DNA of 64,000 bases. Origin: Negativicutes bacterium. GTDB taxonomy: Bacteria > Bacillota_C > Negativicutes > Sporomusales_B > JARLHX01. The stretch is from positions 15,520 through 79,519 of the forward strand of contig JARLHY010000087.1 in the NCBI GenBank assembly GCA_031292015.1, given 5' to 3'. The notes below the pieces were generated by a model. The model did not search any database, was not told where the DNA came from, and was given only the letters and a program-made list of their open reading frames with translations. How positions within the stretch are numbered: the stretch's first letter is position 1; every line of letters starts with the position of its first letter. Below are positions 25,989-35,849 of the stretch, in pieces. The position numbers were made by a program, and so were the translations under genes.

Positions 25989-26792
25989 TCATATTTCTTC
26001 CTCTCCTGCCAGCAGCCGCAGGATCATATTGGCCTGGTGTCCAGCGCAGATCTGCACCCTGGGAGCCATAAGCCCGGTGCCGACCCCGGCTCCGGTTTCA
26101 AAGTCGCCGCACAGATAGAACCGATCCATCGGCCTTTTCGTCCTGATCAGATTGGAACTCGCTAATCCCGCCATGCCCGAGGCGGCGACGATTTTCACCT
26201 CCGGCAGCACGGCAAGGGCCGTGTTCACCAGCATCGCCTTGGCCTCCGGCCGGTCGAAAGCCTCGCAAAGGATTTGATAGCCGCTGAACAGTTCAACCAC
26301 ATTTCCTGCTTCCACCCGGATCATCCGGGTTTCGACCCGGATGAATGGATTGATTTGGGCCAATTGCTCTTCCAGGGCCGCCGTTTTCGGCATTCCCAGA
26401 TGGCGGATGTAGTAGCTCTGCCGGTTCAGGTTGCTGGGCTCGACCACGTCAAAGTCTACCAGCAGCAGTTGCCCCACCCCGACACGGGCCAGCATGACTG
26501 CGATATTCGAACCCAGCCCCCCCAGCCCGGCGATAGCCACCCGGCCCTCTTTCAGCTTCCGGTGTACCTGGGGGGTATGCCGCGCCATCATCATGCACTC
26601 CAGTTCTTCCCGGGCAGGCATGGCGCCCTTGCGGATGATGACCAGGCAGTCTCCTTCCGCCAGGGGCCGGTCGCTGTCGATCTGAAAACCGTTCAAAATG
26701 ACAATATCGGTTTCGCGGCCGAGCTGCTCTCTTGCCCCGAAGGCAGTACTACAATCAAGCGTTAGCCTTTTCCCATTCACTTCAACCTGCAT
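25989..26792 (-). CDS. thiF: ThiS adenylyltransferase ThiF with N-terminal ThiS-like domain
   Basis: E1-like enzyme of 267 residues that adenylates the ThiS C terminus before sulfur transfer. Residues 1-55 form a degenerate ThiS-like ubiquitin fold ([10 protein letters not shown] ... [12 protein letters not shown]) without a terminal GG. This is followed by the E1 domain with the ATP loop [36 protein letters not shown] and the adenylation region. It corresponds to the clostridial ThiF 'family 2' arrangement. Only one CxxC-like pair is visible, so zinc binding is doubtful. It is 2 nt after thiS and 14 nt before thiG, clearly cotranscribed. Confidence 0.93.
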   Translation of the reverse strand: MQVEVNGKRLTLDCSTAFGAREQLGRETDIVILNGFQIDSDRPLAEGDCLVIIRKGAMPAREELECMMMARHTPQVHRKLKEGRVAIAGLGGLGSNIAVMLARVGVGQLLLVDFDVVEPSNLNRQSYYIRHLGMPKTAALEEQLAQINPFIRVETRMIRVEAGNVVELFSGYQILCEAFDRPEAKAMLVNTALAVLPEVKIVAASGMAGLASSNLIRTKRPMDRFYLCGDFETGAGVGTGLMAPRVQICAGHQANMILRLLAGEEEI

Positions 26793-26794
26793 TG

Positions 26795-26989
26795 TCAGCC
26801 ACCACCCACAAATCGAACAATCTCCAGCCTGTCCTCTTCCGACAGCCGGGTCCTTTCATAGTCGGCCTTGGGGACGATCGCCCCGTTGCGTTCCACCGCA
26901 ATGGTCCTGAAGTCATACTGCTGCGCCGCCAGAAATTCCAGTAAAGACTGCTCTTTTTCCAGCGAAATCGTTTTGCCGTTTAGTTGCAC
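26795..26989 (-). CDS. thiS: Sulfur carrier protein ThiS
   Basis: A 64-residue ubiquitin-like sulfur carrier starting QLNGKTISLEKEQSLLEFL and ending RFVGGG, the C-terminal Gly-Gly that is adenylated and thiocarboxylated. GTG 26989 follows GGAGGTG at 5 nt; the longer frame passes through the leader hairpin and is not translated. It is the first gene of the thiamine operon. Confidence 0.95.
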   Translation of the reverse strand: MQLNGKTISLEKEQSLLEFLAAQQYDFRTIAVERNGAIVPKADYERTRLSEEDRLEIVRFVGGG

Positions 26990-27011
26990 TGTTTCACCTC
27001 CCTTTGCTGAC

Positions 27012-27072
27012 GCAAAATAAAAAGCACAAAACAGGCCTGACACCCTTTTGGTGGTGTCCCCCATTTTGTGCC
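27012..27072 (-). ncRNA. thiS leader hairpin: probable HMP-PP riboswitch (thiS motif) with embedded terminator
   Basis: From the mapped promoter the transcript almost immediately enters one long hairpin: GGCACAAAA...GGACACC-ACCAAAA-GGGTGTC...TTTTGTGC, then TTTTTATTTT, 23 nt before the thiS ribosome site. The stem has an internal asymmetric loop (GGGG opposite AGGCCTG). No TPP aptamer is present. A terminator whose own stem holds the aptamer, upstream of thiS, is the plan of the HMP-PP riboswitch class. Identity rests on position and architecture, not on a consensus match I could run. Confidence 0.55.
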
Positions 27073-27090
27073 AATATTTAATTTGACATC

Positions 27091-27119
27091 AGTATAACAA
27101 ATTCAGCGCCCTAAATCAA
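27091..27119 (-). promoter_or_regulatory. Sigma-A promoter of the thiamine operon
   Basis: Minus strand: -35 TTGATT (27119-27114), 17-nt spacer, -10 TATACT (27096-27091). The start point would be near 27084, about 12 nt before the leader hairpin. Confidence 0.8.
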
Positions 27120-27207
27120 CCCTGTCGGGGCACACTGCTTTTCGTATATATTTACGATTTTCATCCGATCGGCCCGCACCGGACCCTATGGCGACATCAG
27201 TTGGCCT

Positions 27208-28926
27208 TTACACCGTGAACTTTTCAATGGAGCGCTGCAGCTCGTTGGCTATATCATCAAGCTCCTTGGCCCGGACAGCGATTTCCTGAATGGTTGCAGA
27301 CTCCTCCTGACTTAACGCGGCGACTTCCTCGGTGCCGGCTGCTGTCTTATCAGCGATGCGCGCAACATTGTTGATCGCCGTCCCCGAAGCTTTGGCATCG
27401 CTGGTCAGGACCTTTGTCTTTTCAGCGACTGTGGTGATATAGCTTCTGGTCGCATTCACCGAATCGGCGATTTCTTTAAAAATATCCACAAGATCAACCA
27501 GGCTGTGTTCTTGCTCGTCTACCACCCGGGTAACTGTATCCATTTCGGTCACCGCATGATCTACGCCGACCTGTACCTCCCGAATAATTTCGATAATCTT
27601 TTTGCCTGACACCCCGACCTGCTCGGCCAGTTTTCGCACCTCTTCGGCCACTACGGCAAACCCCCGGCCGTGTTCTCCCGCCCGCGCCGCTTCAATGGCG
27701 GCGTTGAGCGCCAACAGATTGGTCTGGTTGGCAATCCCCTGGATGACTCCGACGATCTGGCTGATTTCCTGGGATTTGGTCGCGAGTTCCAGTACCGATG
27801 CGCTGATATTTTGGTATACTTCTTTATTTTCCATCATCTTTGTTTCCTGGTCATTCACAAGCCCGGCGCCGGTATTTACCGCCTTTTCCGCCTTTTGGGT
27901 CAATAGCTCGGAATGGCTCATATCCTTGCTGATATGTTCCAGTCCATTAACAATAGTCTGTATATTGCTGCTGCTCTGCTCGGTGGCTTTGGCCTGTTCT
28001 GTGGCGCCGCGCGCCAAGTCGGTTATCGTGCCGGCGATACGCTCGGACGCCACCGATATTTCGTCAGTGGAAGCGATCATCTTGTTCGATTCGGTCACAA
28101 CCATTTCCCCCAGATGTCGGGTGTTTTGCACCAAATCTTTGATGTTTCTGACCACATGATTGAAGGCGTTCGCGATCAACCCCAGCTCATCTTTCTGATC
28201 CAGGCTGATACGGTGGGTAAAGTCGTAGTGAGACAGTTCATCCAGATGACTCAGGATTTCTTTGATCGACCGGTTGATCGGCACGACGATCAACACCGTC
28301 ACGATCACTAAGGCTATAACAAGCACCGCTAACACCGACAAGACGATCCTGATCGCAAACGCGGCTTTTACTTCATCAAGATCATCGACATAAATTCCGG
28401 TTCCAACGATCCAGTGCCACGGTTCGAAGCCTTTCACATAGGAAAACTTGGGCTGAGGGGCGGTCTTGCCCGGCTTGGGCCACTGATAACGCACAAGCCC
28501 TTCGCCCCGGCTGGCTGCGACATCGGCAAAAGCAGCAAACAGTTTAAACCCGTTGGGGTCTTTGTAATCGCTCATATCCTGCCCGTCGAACTCCGGTTTC
28601 GTCGGATGCATGATCATTTTCGCGTTGTAGTCGTTAAGCCAGAAATATTCCTCTTTCTCATACCTGAGGCTCTTTATTTCCTGTTTCGCGTATTCTTTGG
28701 CCTGCCCTTCCGTCATCGCGCCCTTTTGGGCTTGTAAATAATAAAATTCTATGACATGATAACTGGTTTCAGTCAGGTTTTTCAGTTTCTGCTCGGCACT
28801 ATTTTCCAATGCCGTCGTCAAGGCGGGCAGAATATAAAAGCCAACAACGCCACTGAACGAAAGGATCAGAAATAGAACGATCCCGAGAATTTTGGTGGTA
28901 AGGCGAAAATCCTTAAAAAGATTCAC
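27208..28926 (-). CDS. Methyl-accepting chemotaxis protein with single Cache domain
   Basis: Membrane chemoreceptor of 572 residues: N-terminal helix (about 12-32), periplasmic single Cache (sCache_2) domain with [17 protein letters not shown] and [18 protein letters not shown], second helix (about 190-213), HAMP ([18 protein letters not shown]) and a long signalling hairpin with the tip [20 protein letters not shown]. Cache domains of this type often sense organic acids; the ligand is not deducible. It lies 74 nt after a bacteriohemerythrin gene on the same strand and may be cotranscribed with it, suggesting a link to redox taxis. Confidence 0.93.
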   Translation of the reverse strand: MNLFKDFRLTTKILGIVLFLILSFSGVVGFYILPALTTALENSAEQKLKNLTETSYHVIEFYYLQAQKGAMTEGQAKEYAKQEIKSLRYEKEEYFWLNDYNAKMIMHPTKPEFDGQDMSDYKDPNGFKLFAAFADVAASRGEGLVRYQWPKPGKTAPQPKFSYVKGFEPWHWIVGTGIYVDDLDEVKAAFAIRIVLSVLAVLVIALVIVTVLIVVPINRSIKEILSHLDELSHYDFTHRISLDQKDELGLIANAFNHVVRNIKDLVQNTRHLGEMVVTESNKMIASTDEISVASERIAGTITDLARGATEQAKATEQSSSNIQTIVNGLEHISKDMSHSELLTQKAEKAVNTGAGLVNDQETKMMENKEVYQNISASVLELATKSQEISQIVGVIQGIANQTNLLALNAAIEAARAGEHGRGFAVVAEEVRKLAEQVGVSGKKIIEIIREVQVGVDHAVTEMDTVTRVVDEQEHSLVDLVDIFKEIADSVNATRSYITTVAEKTKVLTSDAKASGTAINNVARIADKTAAGTEEVAALSQEESATIQEIAVRAKELDDIANELQRSIEKFTV

Positions 28927-29000
28927 GTTCTTCGCTCCTTAGGCCGAACGATAATTGGATCTGGCCCGGTGATCGATTTATTATTGAAGTGTTTTTCCAT

Positions 29001-29402
29001 TCAGCCGGAGGAAGCCAAGACAGCGGAATATTTTTTATCCATCGCCCCGATATGATTGACCACCCAGTCCCGCAAAAAGGTCAGCGTCTGCGTCGTCAGT
29101 TGGGCATTATGTTTGGTCACCTGCTCGCGAAGCTCGCTGGCGCGCAGGACAAACGCGTCATGCTCCTTTTTATGCTCCGCATATCCCGCAAAACCACACT
29201 TCTTCATCAGCCGTTCTTCATGAGCGAAGTGGTACTTGGAGTACTGGTACAATTCTTCGAACAGCTCAAGGAGGCGCTGCTTGCCTTTGCCTACTTTCAT
29301 CGCTTCATGCAGCGAATTCAGCATCCCCACCAACCGCTTGTGTTCCTCGTCAATATCCGGAACAGCCACACTGAACTGACTGCTCCAATCAATTAGTGCC
29401 AT
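29001..29402 (-). CDS. Bacteriohemerythrin
   Basis: A 133-residue hemerythrin-domain protein that binds O2 at a di-iron site. The ligand set is visible: DIDEEHKRL (His), HFAHEERLM (His and Glu), YAEHKKEHD (His) and the terminal VVNHIGAMDKK (His, Asp). ATG 29402 follows GGGAGG. Roles proposed for the family are O2 scavenging or delivery, or iron storage in anaerobes. A second hemerythrin and a rubredoxin lie just upstream, together resembling an oxygen-protection cluster. A strong hairpin separates this gene from the other hemerythrin. Confidence 0.93.
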   Translation of the reverse strand: MALIDWSSQFSVAVPDIDEEHKRLVGMLNSLHEAMKVGKGKQRLLELFEELYQYSKYHFAHEERLMKKCGFAGYAEHKKEHDAFVLRASELREQVTKHNAQLTTQTLTFLRDWVVNHIGAMDKKYSAVLASSG

Positions 29403-29440
29403 AAACGCAACCTCCCATTTCATTCCTCTTTTTGCATAGA

Positions 29441-29469
29441 GCCCCGGACTTTAACGGCCGGGGCTCTCA
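29441..29469 (-). terminator. GC-rich hairpin between the two hemerythrin genes
   Basis: Inverted repeat GAGCCCCGG/CCGGGGCTC with a 9-nt loop. There is no proper U-run on the minus strand, so it may stabilise or only partly terminate the upstream transcript. Confidence 0.5.
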
Positions 29470-29541
29470 TTGTCCCATAATGTCGTTTTGTTCCCGGGCA
29501 TCGGCGCGTGGAATCAGCCCCGGGCCGCCGTTATGACAAGT

Positions 29542-29922
29542 CTAGCCCTTATATTTCATATCCATCTTCATGATATGGTTCAAAAACCATTCGTTGAGAA
29601 AGGGCAGCATCTGAATCGCCAGGGCGTTGTTGCCGGCTTCATAATTTTCCCGGAACTCCGACACCTTGGCCAAAAACAGCTTGTGTTGCTGGTATTGATT
29701 GTCAAACTCGTAATGGTTCATGTTTTTCAGGTAGGTTTCTTCCCGGGAAAAATGCGTGACCGCATAATTGTTGAGCTCGCTGATCAAGCCTGATAAAACA
29801 TCGCGGCTCTGGCCTTTTTTCATCGCATTGTATAAAGTGCCGATCATACCCACCATTTTTTGATGGTCGGTATCCATGGTCGGGACATTCACGCTGTACA
29901 TGTCTTTCCAGCCTTGAAGCAT
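29542..29922 (-). CDS. Bacteriohemerythrin (second copy)
   Basis: A 126-residue hemerythrin with ligands in TMDTDHQKM, HFSREETYL, YQQHKLFL and FLNHIMKMDMKY. It is distinctly diverged from the copy at 29001, so it is not a recent duplicate. ATG 29922 follows GGGAGG. It sits 41 nt after the rubredoxin gene, likely on the transcript starting from the 11-bp-repeat promoter at 30.5 kb. Confidence 0.92.
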   Translation of the reverse strand: MLQGWKDMYSVNVPTMDTDHQKMVGMIGTLYNAMKKGQSRDVLSGLISELNNYAVTHFSREETYLKNMNHYEFDNQYQQHKLFLAKVSEFRENYEAGNNALAIQMLPFLNEWFLNHIMKMDMKYKG

Positions 29923-29963
29923 GTTTCTACCTCCCGCCATTTAGTTTGTTACTTTCAAACCTT

Positions 29964-30107
29964 CTAGCACTCGCTGCAAAATTGGTCTTTGGCTACGCCA
30001 CATATCGGACAGCACCAATCTGCCGGCAGGTCCTCGAAATTCGTCTCAGGCGGCTCTCCATCGTCAGGCTCATAGACATAACCGCAAACTTGACACATCC
30101 ATTCCAT
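29964..30107 (-). CDS. Rubredoxin
   Basis: A 47-residue rubredoxin read from ATG 30107 with AGGAGGG upstream. Both Cys pairs are present, MCQVCGYVY at the N terminus and [12 protein letters not shown] at the C terminus, giving the Fe(Cys)4 site. The spacing and [18 protein letters not shown] between them are canonical. Rubredoxins donate electrons to rubrerythrins, flavodiiron proteins and similar O2-detoxifying enzymes. Lying directly before a hemerythrin gene, it supports an oxygen/redox-stress role for this unit. Confidence 0.95.
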   Translation of the reverse strand: MEWMCQVCGYVYEPDDGEPPETNFEDLPADWCCPICGVAKDQFCSEC

Positions 30108-30174
30108 TACCTTCACCCTCCTTAAGATCCCGCTCTATGCCCTGCACGCCATTCTAGTCGATCGCGGTCCAATT

Positions 30175-30333
30175 TCAGCCGATAAGGTCCCTGGCCCTTT
30201 TTCGCAAAACGGCATTGATAATCTCCCCGGAAGATTTCCCGCTCTTGTTTTTTACAAACACCAGCGTGTGGATGAGATCCCGGAACTTCCTTTTCTGATC
30301 CTGGTCACGATTACTGATTTTCAGTTCGCCCAT
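30175..30333 (-). CDS. Small basic hypothetical protein (52 aa)
   Basis: Begins at ATG 30333 behind GAGGGA and reads MGELKISNRDQDQKRKFRD at the start, with a KNKSGKSSGEIINAVLRKRA C terminus. It is strongly charged and probably helical. It lies first behind the 11-bp-repeat promoter and 67 nt before the rubredoxin gene, so it is probably in the same operon. Family not recognised; it could be a small nucleic-acid-binding or regulatory protein, but nothing in the sequence proves that. Confidence 0.55.
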   Translation of the reverse strand: MGELKISNRDQDQKRKFRDLIHTLVFVKNKSGKSSGEIINAVLRKRARDLIG

Positions 30334-30489
30334 TGATACCGATCCCTCGCTTATATCATTTTTCGTTGGCGGCCGGCAAACCATGCCTGATCAATGTCTC
30401 GTTTCCGTTATCCGTTAAGGGCTTTGCGATGGTGTTATTCCGATCCCCGTCTTGGCAAAATCTGAAAGGAGATCCCCGTATTGTCTTTC

Positions 30490-30543
30490 ATTTTATCAAT
30501 AAATTCTTTCAGCCCCCTGACACGAATGTGACGAAAAACTTAC
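30490..30543 (-). promoter_or_regulatory. 11-bp-repeat operator and promoter, rubredoxin/hemerythrin unit
   Basis: Minus strand half-sites begin at 30543 (GTAAG), 30532 (GTCAC), 30521 (GTCAG) and 30510 (GAAAG), each exactly 11 nt apart. The -10 TAAAAT (30495-30490) starts 15 nt after the start of the last half-site. No standard -35 is present. Same layout as six other promoters between 35 and 49 kb. Confidence 0.7.
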
Positions 30544-30671
30544 ATCCTGTGGAATGCGGCGCAAAATCCTGTAGATATAATCGACAGCAACAAGTCTGTC
30601 CGTCGTGGGCCTGGCAAAAACTTTAAAAATTTCTTACATATTTTTTTACGAGGTAATCAGAAGGAAGGAAT

Positions 30672-30700
30672 TTGAATTTTTTTGTCGAAAAATGTAATAT
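30672..30700 (+). promoter_or_regulatory. Promoter of the OmpR-type regulator gene
   Basis: -35 TTGAAT (30672-30677), 17-nt spacer, -10 TAATAT (30695-30700), 48 nt before the gene. No 11-bp half-sites are seen here. Confidence 0.55.
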
Positions 30701-30748
30701 AACAAAAGATATTATACTTTAATAATCATTATATTGTGAGGGATTCGA

Positions 30749-31519
30749 ATGTCTGTAAAAATACTGCTTACCGACGACGATCCTGTGACCTGCGAGTTTG
30801 TCAAAGAATGTCTGCTGGCTGACAACTTCGAGGTATTTGTCGCCGACAGCGGGGAAAAGGCCCTGCAAATCATCCGGAACTCTGTGATCGATCTGGTTTT
30901 GCTTGATGTGATGCTGCCGGACATCGACGGCAACGAAGTGGTTACCCAACTTCGTAAAATCAGCGACATCCCGGTGATTATGCTGTCTTCCCGGACCTCG
31001 GCAATCGACAAGGCGATCAGCCTGGGAATGGGGGGCGACGATTATATCACCAAGCCGATCGCCCCTGTCGAGCTTGTCGCCCGGATCAGGGCTCATCTGC
31101 GAAGACACCGCCAGTATTCCGAAGGTCATACTATTCTCAAAGAAAAAACCTTCCGCGTTGGTCCGCTAAGTTTGGACCATCAGCAGCGGCGCGTCTGGTA
31201 TGACACTCGGGAAATCTCTTTGACTACCCGGGAATTTGACCTGCTGAGAATTTTTATGGCCAACGTCGACAGGGTCCTTACGAAAGATCAACTTTTCACG
31301 CTGGTATGGGGCGACGAATTTTATGACGACAATACCCTGATGGTGGCAATCCGCAGGCTTCGGACAAAAATCGAGGAAAACCCGAGCAGGCCCAGTCTGC
31401 TCCACACCGTTTGGGGCGCCGGTTACCGCTTCGCGTGGAAAGCGTCCCCCGCCAAAATAACCGACCCCTTGGATCCTGTCCATAACAACCTGCCACCGGC
31501 CAACCGGCATCTTATATAG
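30749..31519 (+). CDS. OmpR/PhoB-family response regulator
   Basis: A 256-residue two-component regulator. The receiver domain (1-120) shows LLTDDDPVT (acidic pocket), LVLLDVMLPDIDG (phosphoacceptor Asp near residue 54) and YITKPIAPVEL (Lys). The winged-helix output domain (about 130-232) has the typical ISLTTREFDLLRIFM, VLTKDQLFTLVWGDEF and HTVWGAGYRFAW. OmpR-family dimers bind direct repeats with 10-11 bp spacing, so this protein is the best local candidate to bind the seven 11-bp-repeat operators. ATG preceded by GAGGG. Convergent with the hybrid kinase gene, sharing a bidirectional terminator. Confidence 0.95.
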   Translation: MSVKILLTDDDPVTCEFVKECLLADNFEVFVADSGEKALQIIRNSVIDLVLLDVMLPDIDGNEVVTQLRKISDIPVIMLSSRTSAIDKAISLGMGGDDYITKPIAPVELVARIRAHLRRHRQYSEGHTILKEKTFRVGPLSLDHQQRRVWYDTREISLTTREFDLLRIFMANVDRVLTKDQLFTLVWGDEFYDDNTLMVAIRRLRTKIEENPSRPSLLHTVWGAGYRFAWKASPAKITDPLDPVHNNLPPANRHLI

Positions 31520-31556
31520 AAAAAAGCCTGGAGTTCAAAGCTCCAGGCTTTTTTTC
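31519..31556. terminator. Bidirectional terminator between response regulator and hybrid kinase genes
   Basis: Stem AAAAAGCCTGGAG/CTCCAGGCTTTTT with T-runs on both strands, located directly at the regulator stop. Confidence 0.9.
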
Positions 31557-31606
31557 ATCCCACGTCCCGCCGCCAAATGTCATGTCCGGGATTAGGCAGC
31601 AGACTC

Positions 31607-34600
31607 TTAGTTTTGTTGTTTCAGTTTTAACAGTTCAGCGCAGGCTGCTTTGTATTCGCTTTCCATTCGGTCCAGCAGCTTGCTGCCGCCAGACTGAATA
31701 CCGCTTCGTCCCCGGGCTTCGATTTTCCCGCAGACTTGCGCCAGTCTTCTGGCACCGATACTGGCACTGCTTGATTTTAACGCGTGTGCGGCTTTGTAAA
31801 GGCTGACGGCATCCTTCTTGGCCAAAGCCGCCCTCATTTCTTCAATATGTCGCGGCGTACTCTGCAAAAACAAGTCGATCACCCGGTCAAAAACCGGTTT
31901 TTTGTTAAGTCTCTCCAATTTTCGGAACTCTTCAATCACCGTATAGTCCAAAAGACCGGTATCCAGCCTGTCAGTCGATGCCTCCTGCCGGTTCTCCTGC
32001 TGATTGGCGCAAGGCCTCGGTGCCAGCCACCTTTTGACCGAGGTCTCCAGCTCCCCCACTTTTATCGGTTTGCTGACATAATCGTCCATCCCGGCTTCCA
32101 GGCAGCGCTCCCGTTCACCCGGCATCGCGCTGGCGGTAACGGCGACAATAGGCAGCCGGTCCCCGCTCTGTTCCCTATTGCGAATTTCCCGGGTTGCCGT
32201 AAAACCGTCCATAACCGGCATGAGACAATCCATGATCACCAGACAGTAGCGCCGCCGCCCCACAGCCTCGACGGCTTCCTGCCCGTTGGCGGCAATGTCT
32301 ATATTGGAGAAATCCAGGCTCTGCAGCTGTAGCTGCAAGATTTCCTGATTCACCGCGTTGTCCTCTACAATCAGGATCGGGTGATCACAAGTTTCCGTTT
32401 CACCCAACACGCAGTCCATTTCAGTGCCTGCTGCGTGCTCCTTGGCCGACTCGTCCCGGCCCGCATCATAGATTCGCAGAGGAACGCGGAACCAAAACAC
32501 CGTCCCAACACTTGGCACGCTTGTGCAGCCAATCTCGCCCCCCATCAAACCCACCAGCTGTTTTGAGATAGCCAGCCCCAGCCCGGTTCCCCCATAAAGC
32601 CGGGTCGTCGAGCTGTCGGCCTGGGAAAACGGCTGGAATAATTTATTGCGGACGGCGGGTGATATCCCGATCCCCGTGTCCGCCACCTCAAATTGCACCA
32701 CAAGCTCCCCCGGAAGACCGGTCTGGACATCCACGCTGATGGTTACCACGCCTTTGGCCGTAAACTTGACCGCATTACTGACTAGGTTGGTCAGGACTTG
32801 CCCCAACCGCAGCTTGTCGCCATAAACCGGTATCTCCAGAGCTGGATTGATTGTGGCATGAAGCTGCAATTGTTTTTCAGCCGCTTTGGTACTGAAGAGG
32901 TTAACCGCTTTCTCAACAAGGGCAGGAAGGCTAAACCGGGTCACGCTCAGTTCCACGCGGCCTTGTTCGATCTTGGAAAAATCCAGGACATCATTGATCA
33001 GGCTCAGCAGGGACTCCGCCGAATCCCTGACAATCCGGGCATATTTATATTGCCTGTCATTCAGTTCCGTTCCGAGAAGCAGCTCTACCATCCCAATGAC
33101 GGCGTTCATCGGTGTCCGAATCTCATGACTGATGGTCGCCAGGAATTCTCCTTTGGCAATATTCGCCGTTTCGGCGCTTTCCTTTGCTTTGACCAGTTCG
33201 GTTTTAATCCGCACCCGCTCCCGGTCCAGTCTGAGCGCGTCTAGGATGGTCCCGCAGGTCGAAATGACCGGCCGGAGATAGTCCACCATCTCATTATTAT
33301 AGCCGTCACACCCGTTGCCAAGGATGACGATTCCCACAAGAAGATGGTCATTAAACACGGGAATAATCAAAAAATTGCCGAAGCGGCAGCGTCCGGGAAG
33401 ATTACCAGTGCCGCCTCCGTCTTCATGAACGCCGTTGCTGATAATCGGCCGGCCTGCTGCCAGCAGACTGCCGAACAGACTATTTTCGTCGCCGATGAGT
33501 TCCCCGATGTTTTCCGGAAAATCCGGGCACGAATCCGCAAAGCGCGCCATCGTGGTCAGGTCTAAAATCCGGCAGGCGCCTTCTTCCCGCAGTATTTCGT
33601 AAATAAACCCGTCCTCGCTGTCAGTCAGTTTTTTGACGGCGTCAATGATATAGGCAAATACTTCTGCCGGGTTTTTTGATGCGACGAACATCGATGTCGC
33701 GTGATACAAGGTATCCAGCAGGCTATTCTTGCGGGCGATGATTTTCTCGTTCTCTTTCCTTCGCGTGGCATCCCGCAGGATGGCGATATAGCTGGTTTGG
33801 GCAAATTCGCTGACATTGGTCTCCACCGGAACAATCGTGCCGCCTTTTCGCCGAAGTTCCCACTCCGCGAAACCGGACTGTCCGGGGCGGGTCTGGAGCC
33901 AGCCGGCTGCCCCGGGTCTCACGCCGCCTGAAATCAAATCTGCCAGGGACCGGCCCGCCGATTCTTCCTTGGAGAAACCGGTAATACGGCAAAAGGCCTG
34001 ATTCACCTCAGACAGCCTGCCGTCCTGGTTGACGATACATATTCCGTCATTGGCGCGATCGAATAAAATGCGGTAACGTTCTTCGCTTGTGCGCAGCTTT
34101 TCTTCAATGTGCTTGAGACTCGAAATATCCCGGGATACCCAGACAACGAACCCTACTTCACCCACAGCGTTGAATTCGGGGGCGAAGCGCACTTCGAAAC
34201 ATTGCCTGTTGTTATCATTGTAAAAATACTGACCTACCGTGCTGCACCCTGTCGCAAAAACGAAATCGACGTTTCTTTCGAAAAATCGGCAGACCTCTTC
34301 GCTGAAACCCGTTTCACGGTGAGTATGCCCGACGATCCTGTCCAGGGGCGCTTGGGTTTGCAGTTCAAACGCCGGACTGACATAAGCGTTGCGGTACTCC
34401 CTGTCCATCCGGGCAATGACATCAGGCGAACAGTCAATCATCGCCTTCAGTTCGGCCCGGCTGCGCTGAAGTTCTTCCTCCATCAATTTCAGCTTGGTAA
34501 TATCCCGCATCATGCAGATGACGTATTTCAGCCTTCCCTCATAGAAATCCGGGACGAAGTGCGCCTGGAAGAACAACCGCTCGCCGTTTTTCACGTATTC

Positions 34601-35614
34601 AAGCTCGCCGCCATGGTTTTGCCCTGTCGACTGCACGACAGACAGGCCTTCAGCGAAAACTCGCTGCACCGGCTCGTCAAAACCGGCTTCCTGCAGTGTT
34701 TTGCCCAGAAGGGCCTGGACCGGATAACCGGTCTGGACGGAAAAAGCAGAATTCATGTACACAAAGCTGCCCCGGTCGTTAAACACGCCGATGCCGTCCG
34801 GCGACCCGTCGAGAAGGGTCTGCAGTTCTCTTTGCCGGTTTGAGGCATCCAGTTCGGCCAGTGTTCTGGCGGTGATGTCCCTGGCGATGGTCATACAATA
34901 GGTCACTGCTCCATCGGAGCCGGTGAGCGGAACAAAGCGGACATCAAAAAAGAACCTGTCGTCCCCTTGTACGTACATGAACCCATTTTCACAGGGACGG
35001 CCGGTTGCAAATGCCTGTTCGAGATAGAGTTCCACTTGGCTGGCGTATACCAGGCTGCTATACGACTCCACCGGAGTTTGATTGAGCAGCAGCGACGCCG
35101 GTTTTCCCAGCATGGCCGTGCCGGCGGAATTAATATAAATCCGCCGCAATCCCCGGTCATAAACCGATATCGAGTCCGGTGAGTTATCGGCAAGTTCCTT
35201 TAATAACCCGCCCCAAAGCTGCTCTTCCTCTTCATCAAGACGGGGCGAAAAACAAGAGCCGGCCTCAGGTTCTGCTGCCTCGATCCAATAGCCGCCACCG
35301 TCTCCCTCCGCCCCGGCCGCTCGATATACCGTCCACTGCAGGCAGGAAACCGCCCCGCCGTGCCGATACACACCCACATGCTGAACATAAGGCCGGGACA
35401 AGAACCCGCCAGGAACGGGTGAAGCCCCTTCCGGAAACAACAGACTGGTGAACTGAGCGCCGATGAGGTCTTCGCGGCTCAGGCCGACAAGCTCACACAA
35501 CTTGTCGTTGACTTCAGCCAGGCGCCCGTCTGCATCCGCCGCCGCAAACCCTTTAATACCTAAATTAAACAGGCAAGCGGCCATTTCTCCGAACATTACC
35601 GGCATGGCTTTCAT
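31607..35614 (-). CDS. Soluble multi-PAS hybrid histidine kinase with GAF, receiver and Hpt domains
   Basis: A 1335-residue cytoplasmic phosphorelay kinase with no membrane helix. Order: about five PAS modules (residues 10-620; for example [57 protein letters not shown]), a GAF domain (about 640-800), the H-box [20 protein letters not shown] (near 845), the ATPase domain ([26 protein letters not shown]), a receiver (LIVEDNAVN ... [12 protein letters not shown] ... SKPIKVGE) and a C-terminal Hpt with [13 protein letters not shown]. All phosphotransfer residues are intact. ATG 35614 has AGGAGG. Its promoter carries the 11-bp operator, so it may be autoregulated through the neighbouring OmpR-type protein. 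Signal unknown; multiple PAS suggests redox, heme or flavin. Confidence 0.93.
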   Translation of the reverse strand: MKAMPVMFGEMAACLFNLGIKGFAAADADGRLAEVNDKLCELVGLSREDLIGAQFTSLLFPEGASPVPGGFLSRPYVQHVGVYRHGGAVSCLQWTVYRAAGAEGDGGGYWIEAAEPEAGSCFSPRLDEEEEQLWGGLLKELADNSPDSISVYDRGLRRIYINSAGTAMLGKPASLLLNQTPVESYSSLVYASQVELYLEQAFATGRPCENGFMYVQGDDRFFFDVRFVPLTGSDGAVTYCMTIARDITARTLAELDASNRQRELQTLLDGSPDGIGVFNDRGSFVYMNSAFSVQTGYPVQALLGKTLQEAGFDEPVQRVFAEGLSVVQSTGQNHGGELEYVKNGERLFFQAHFVPDFYEGRLKYVICMMRDITKLKLMEEELQRSRAELKAMIDCSPDVIARMDREYRNAYVSPAFELQTQAPLDRIVGHTHRETGFSEEVCRFFERNVDFVFATGCSTVGQYFYNDNNRQCFEVRFAPEFNAVGEVGFVVWVSRDISSLKHIEEKLRTSEERYRILFDRANDGICIVNQDGRLSEVNQAFCRITGFSKEESAGRSLADLISGGVRPGAAGWLQTRPGQSGFAEWELRRKGGTIVPVETNVSEFAQTSYIAILRDATRRKENEKIIARKNSLLDTLYHATSMFVASKNPAEVFAYIIDAVKKLTDSEDGFIYEILREEGACRILDLTTMARFADSCPDFPENIGELIGDENSLFGSLLAAGRPIISNGVHEDGGGTGNLPGRCRFGNFLIIPVFNDHLLVGIVILGNGCDGYNNEMVDYLRPVISTCGTILDALRLDRERVRIKTELVKAKESAETANIAKGEFLATISHEIRTPMNAVIGMVELLLGTELNDRQYKYARIVRDSAESLLSLINDVLDFSKIEQGRVELSVTRFSLPALVEKAVNLFSTKAAEKQLQLHATINPALEIPVYGDKLRLGQVLTNLVSNAVKFTAKGVVTISVDVQTGLPGELVVQFEVADTGIGISPAVRNKLFQPFSQADSSTTRLYGGTGLGLAISKQLVGLMGGEIGCTSVPSVGTVFWFRVPLRIYDAGRDESAKEHAAGTEMDCVLGETETCDHPILIVEDNAVNQEILQLQLQSLDFSNIDIAANGQEAVEAVGRRRYCLVIMDCLMPVMDGFTATREIRNREQSGDRLPIVAVTASAMPGERERCLEAGMDDYVSKPIKVGELETSVKRWLAPRPCANQQENRQEASTDRLDTGLLDYTVIEEFRKLERLNKKPVFDRVIDLFLQSTPRHIEEMRAALAKKDAVSLYKAAHALKSSSASIGARRLAQVCGKIEARGRSGIQSGGSKLLDRMESEYKAACAELLKLKQQN

Positions 35615-35729
35615 ACTGTCCTCCTGTGCCTGATCATGTTGTTTTCAATTCGCTCTATATAGCGTCTGTACCTGCATTGCAGCCTCCGCCAGGCAGCACG
35701 AATCAAAGCTGCCACCTGCAGTTTACTTC

Positions 35730-35783
35730 ATCATACCAAATAATTCTTACTCCTTTTTAACCTAGACCTGACGACAATCTTAC
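35730..35783 (-). promoter_or_regulatory. 11-bp-repeat operator and promoter, hybrid kinase gene
   Basis: Minus strand half-sites start at 35783 (GTAAG), 35772 (GTCAG), 35761 (GTTAA) and 35750 (GTAAG); the -10 TATGAT is at 35735-35730. Spacings are 11, 11, 11 and 15. Confidence 0.75.
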
Positions 35784-35849
35784 ATCTTGCCGCCGGCCGG
35801 CACTTTGGCGCACTTACCATCCCTATCGGAAAAGCCGTTTCTTGCAATC

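Noticed and set aside
27073..27207. TPP riboswitch upstream of thiS
   Set aside because: Neither of the conserved TPP aptamer segments is found; the leader is too short and contains only the terminator hairpin.
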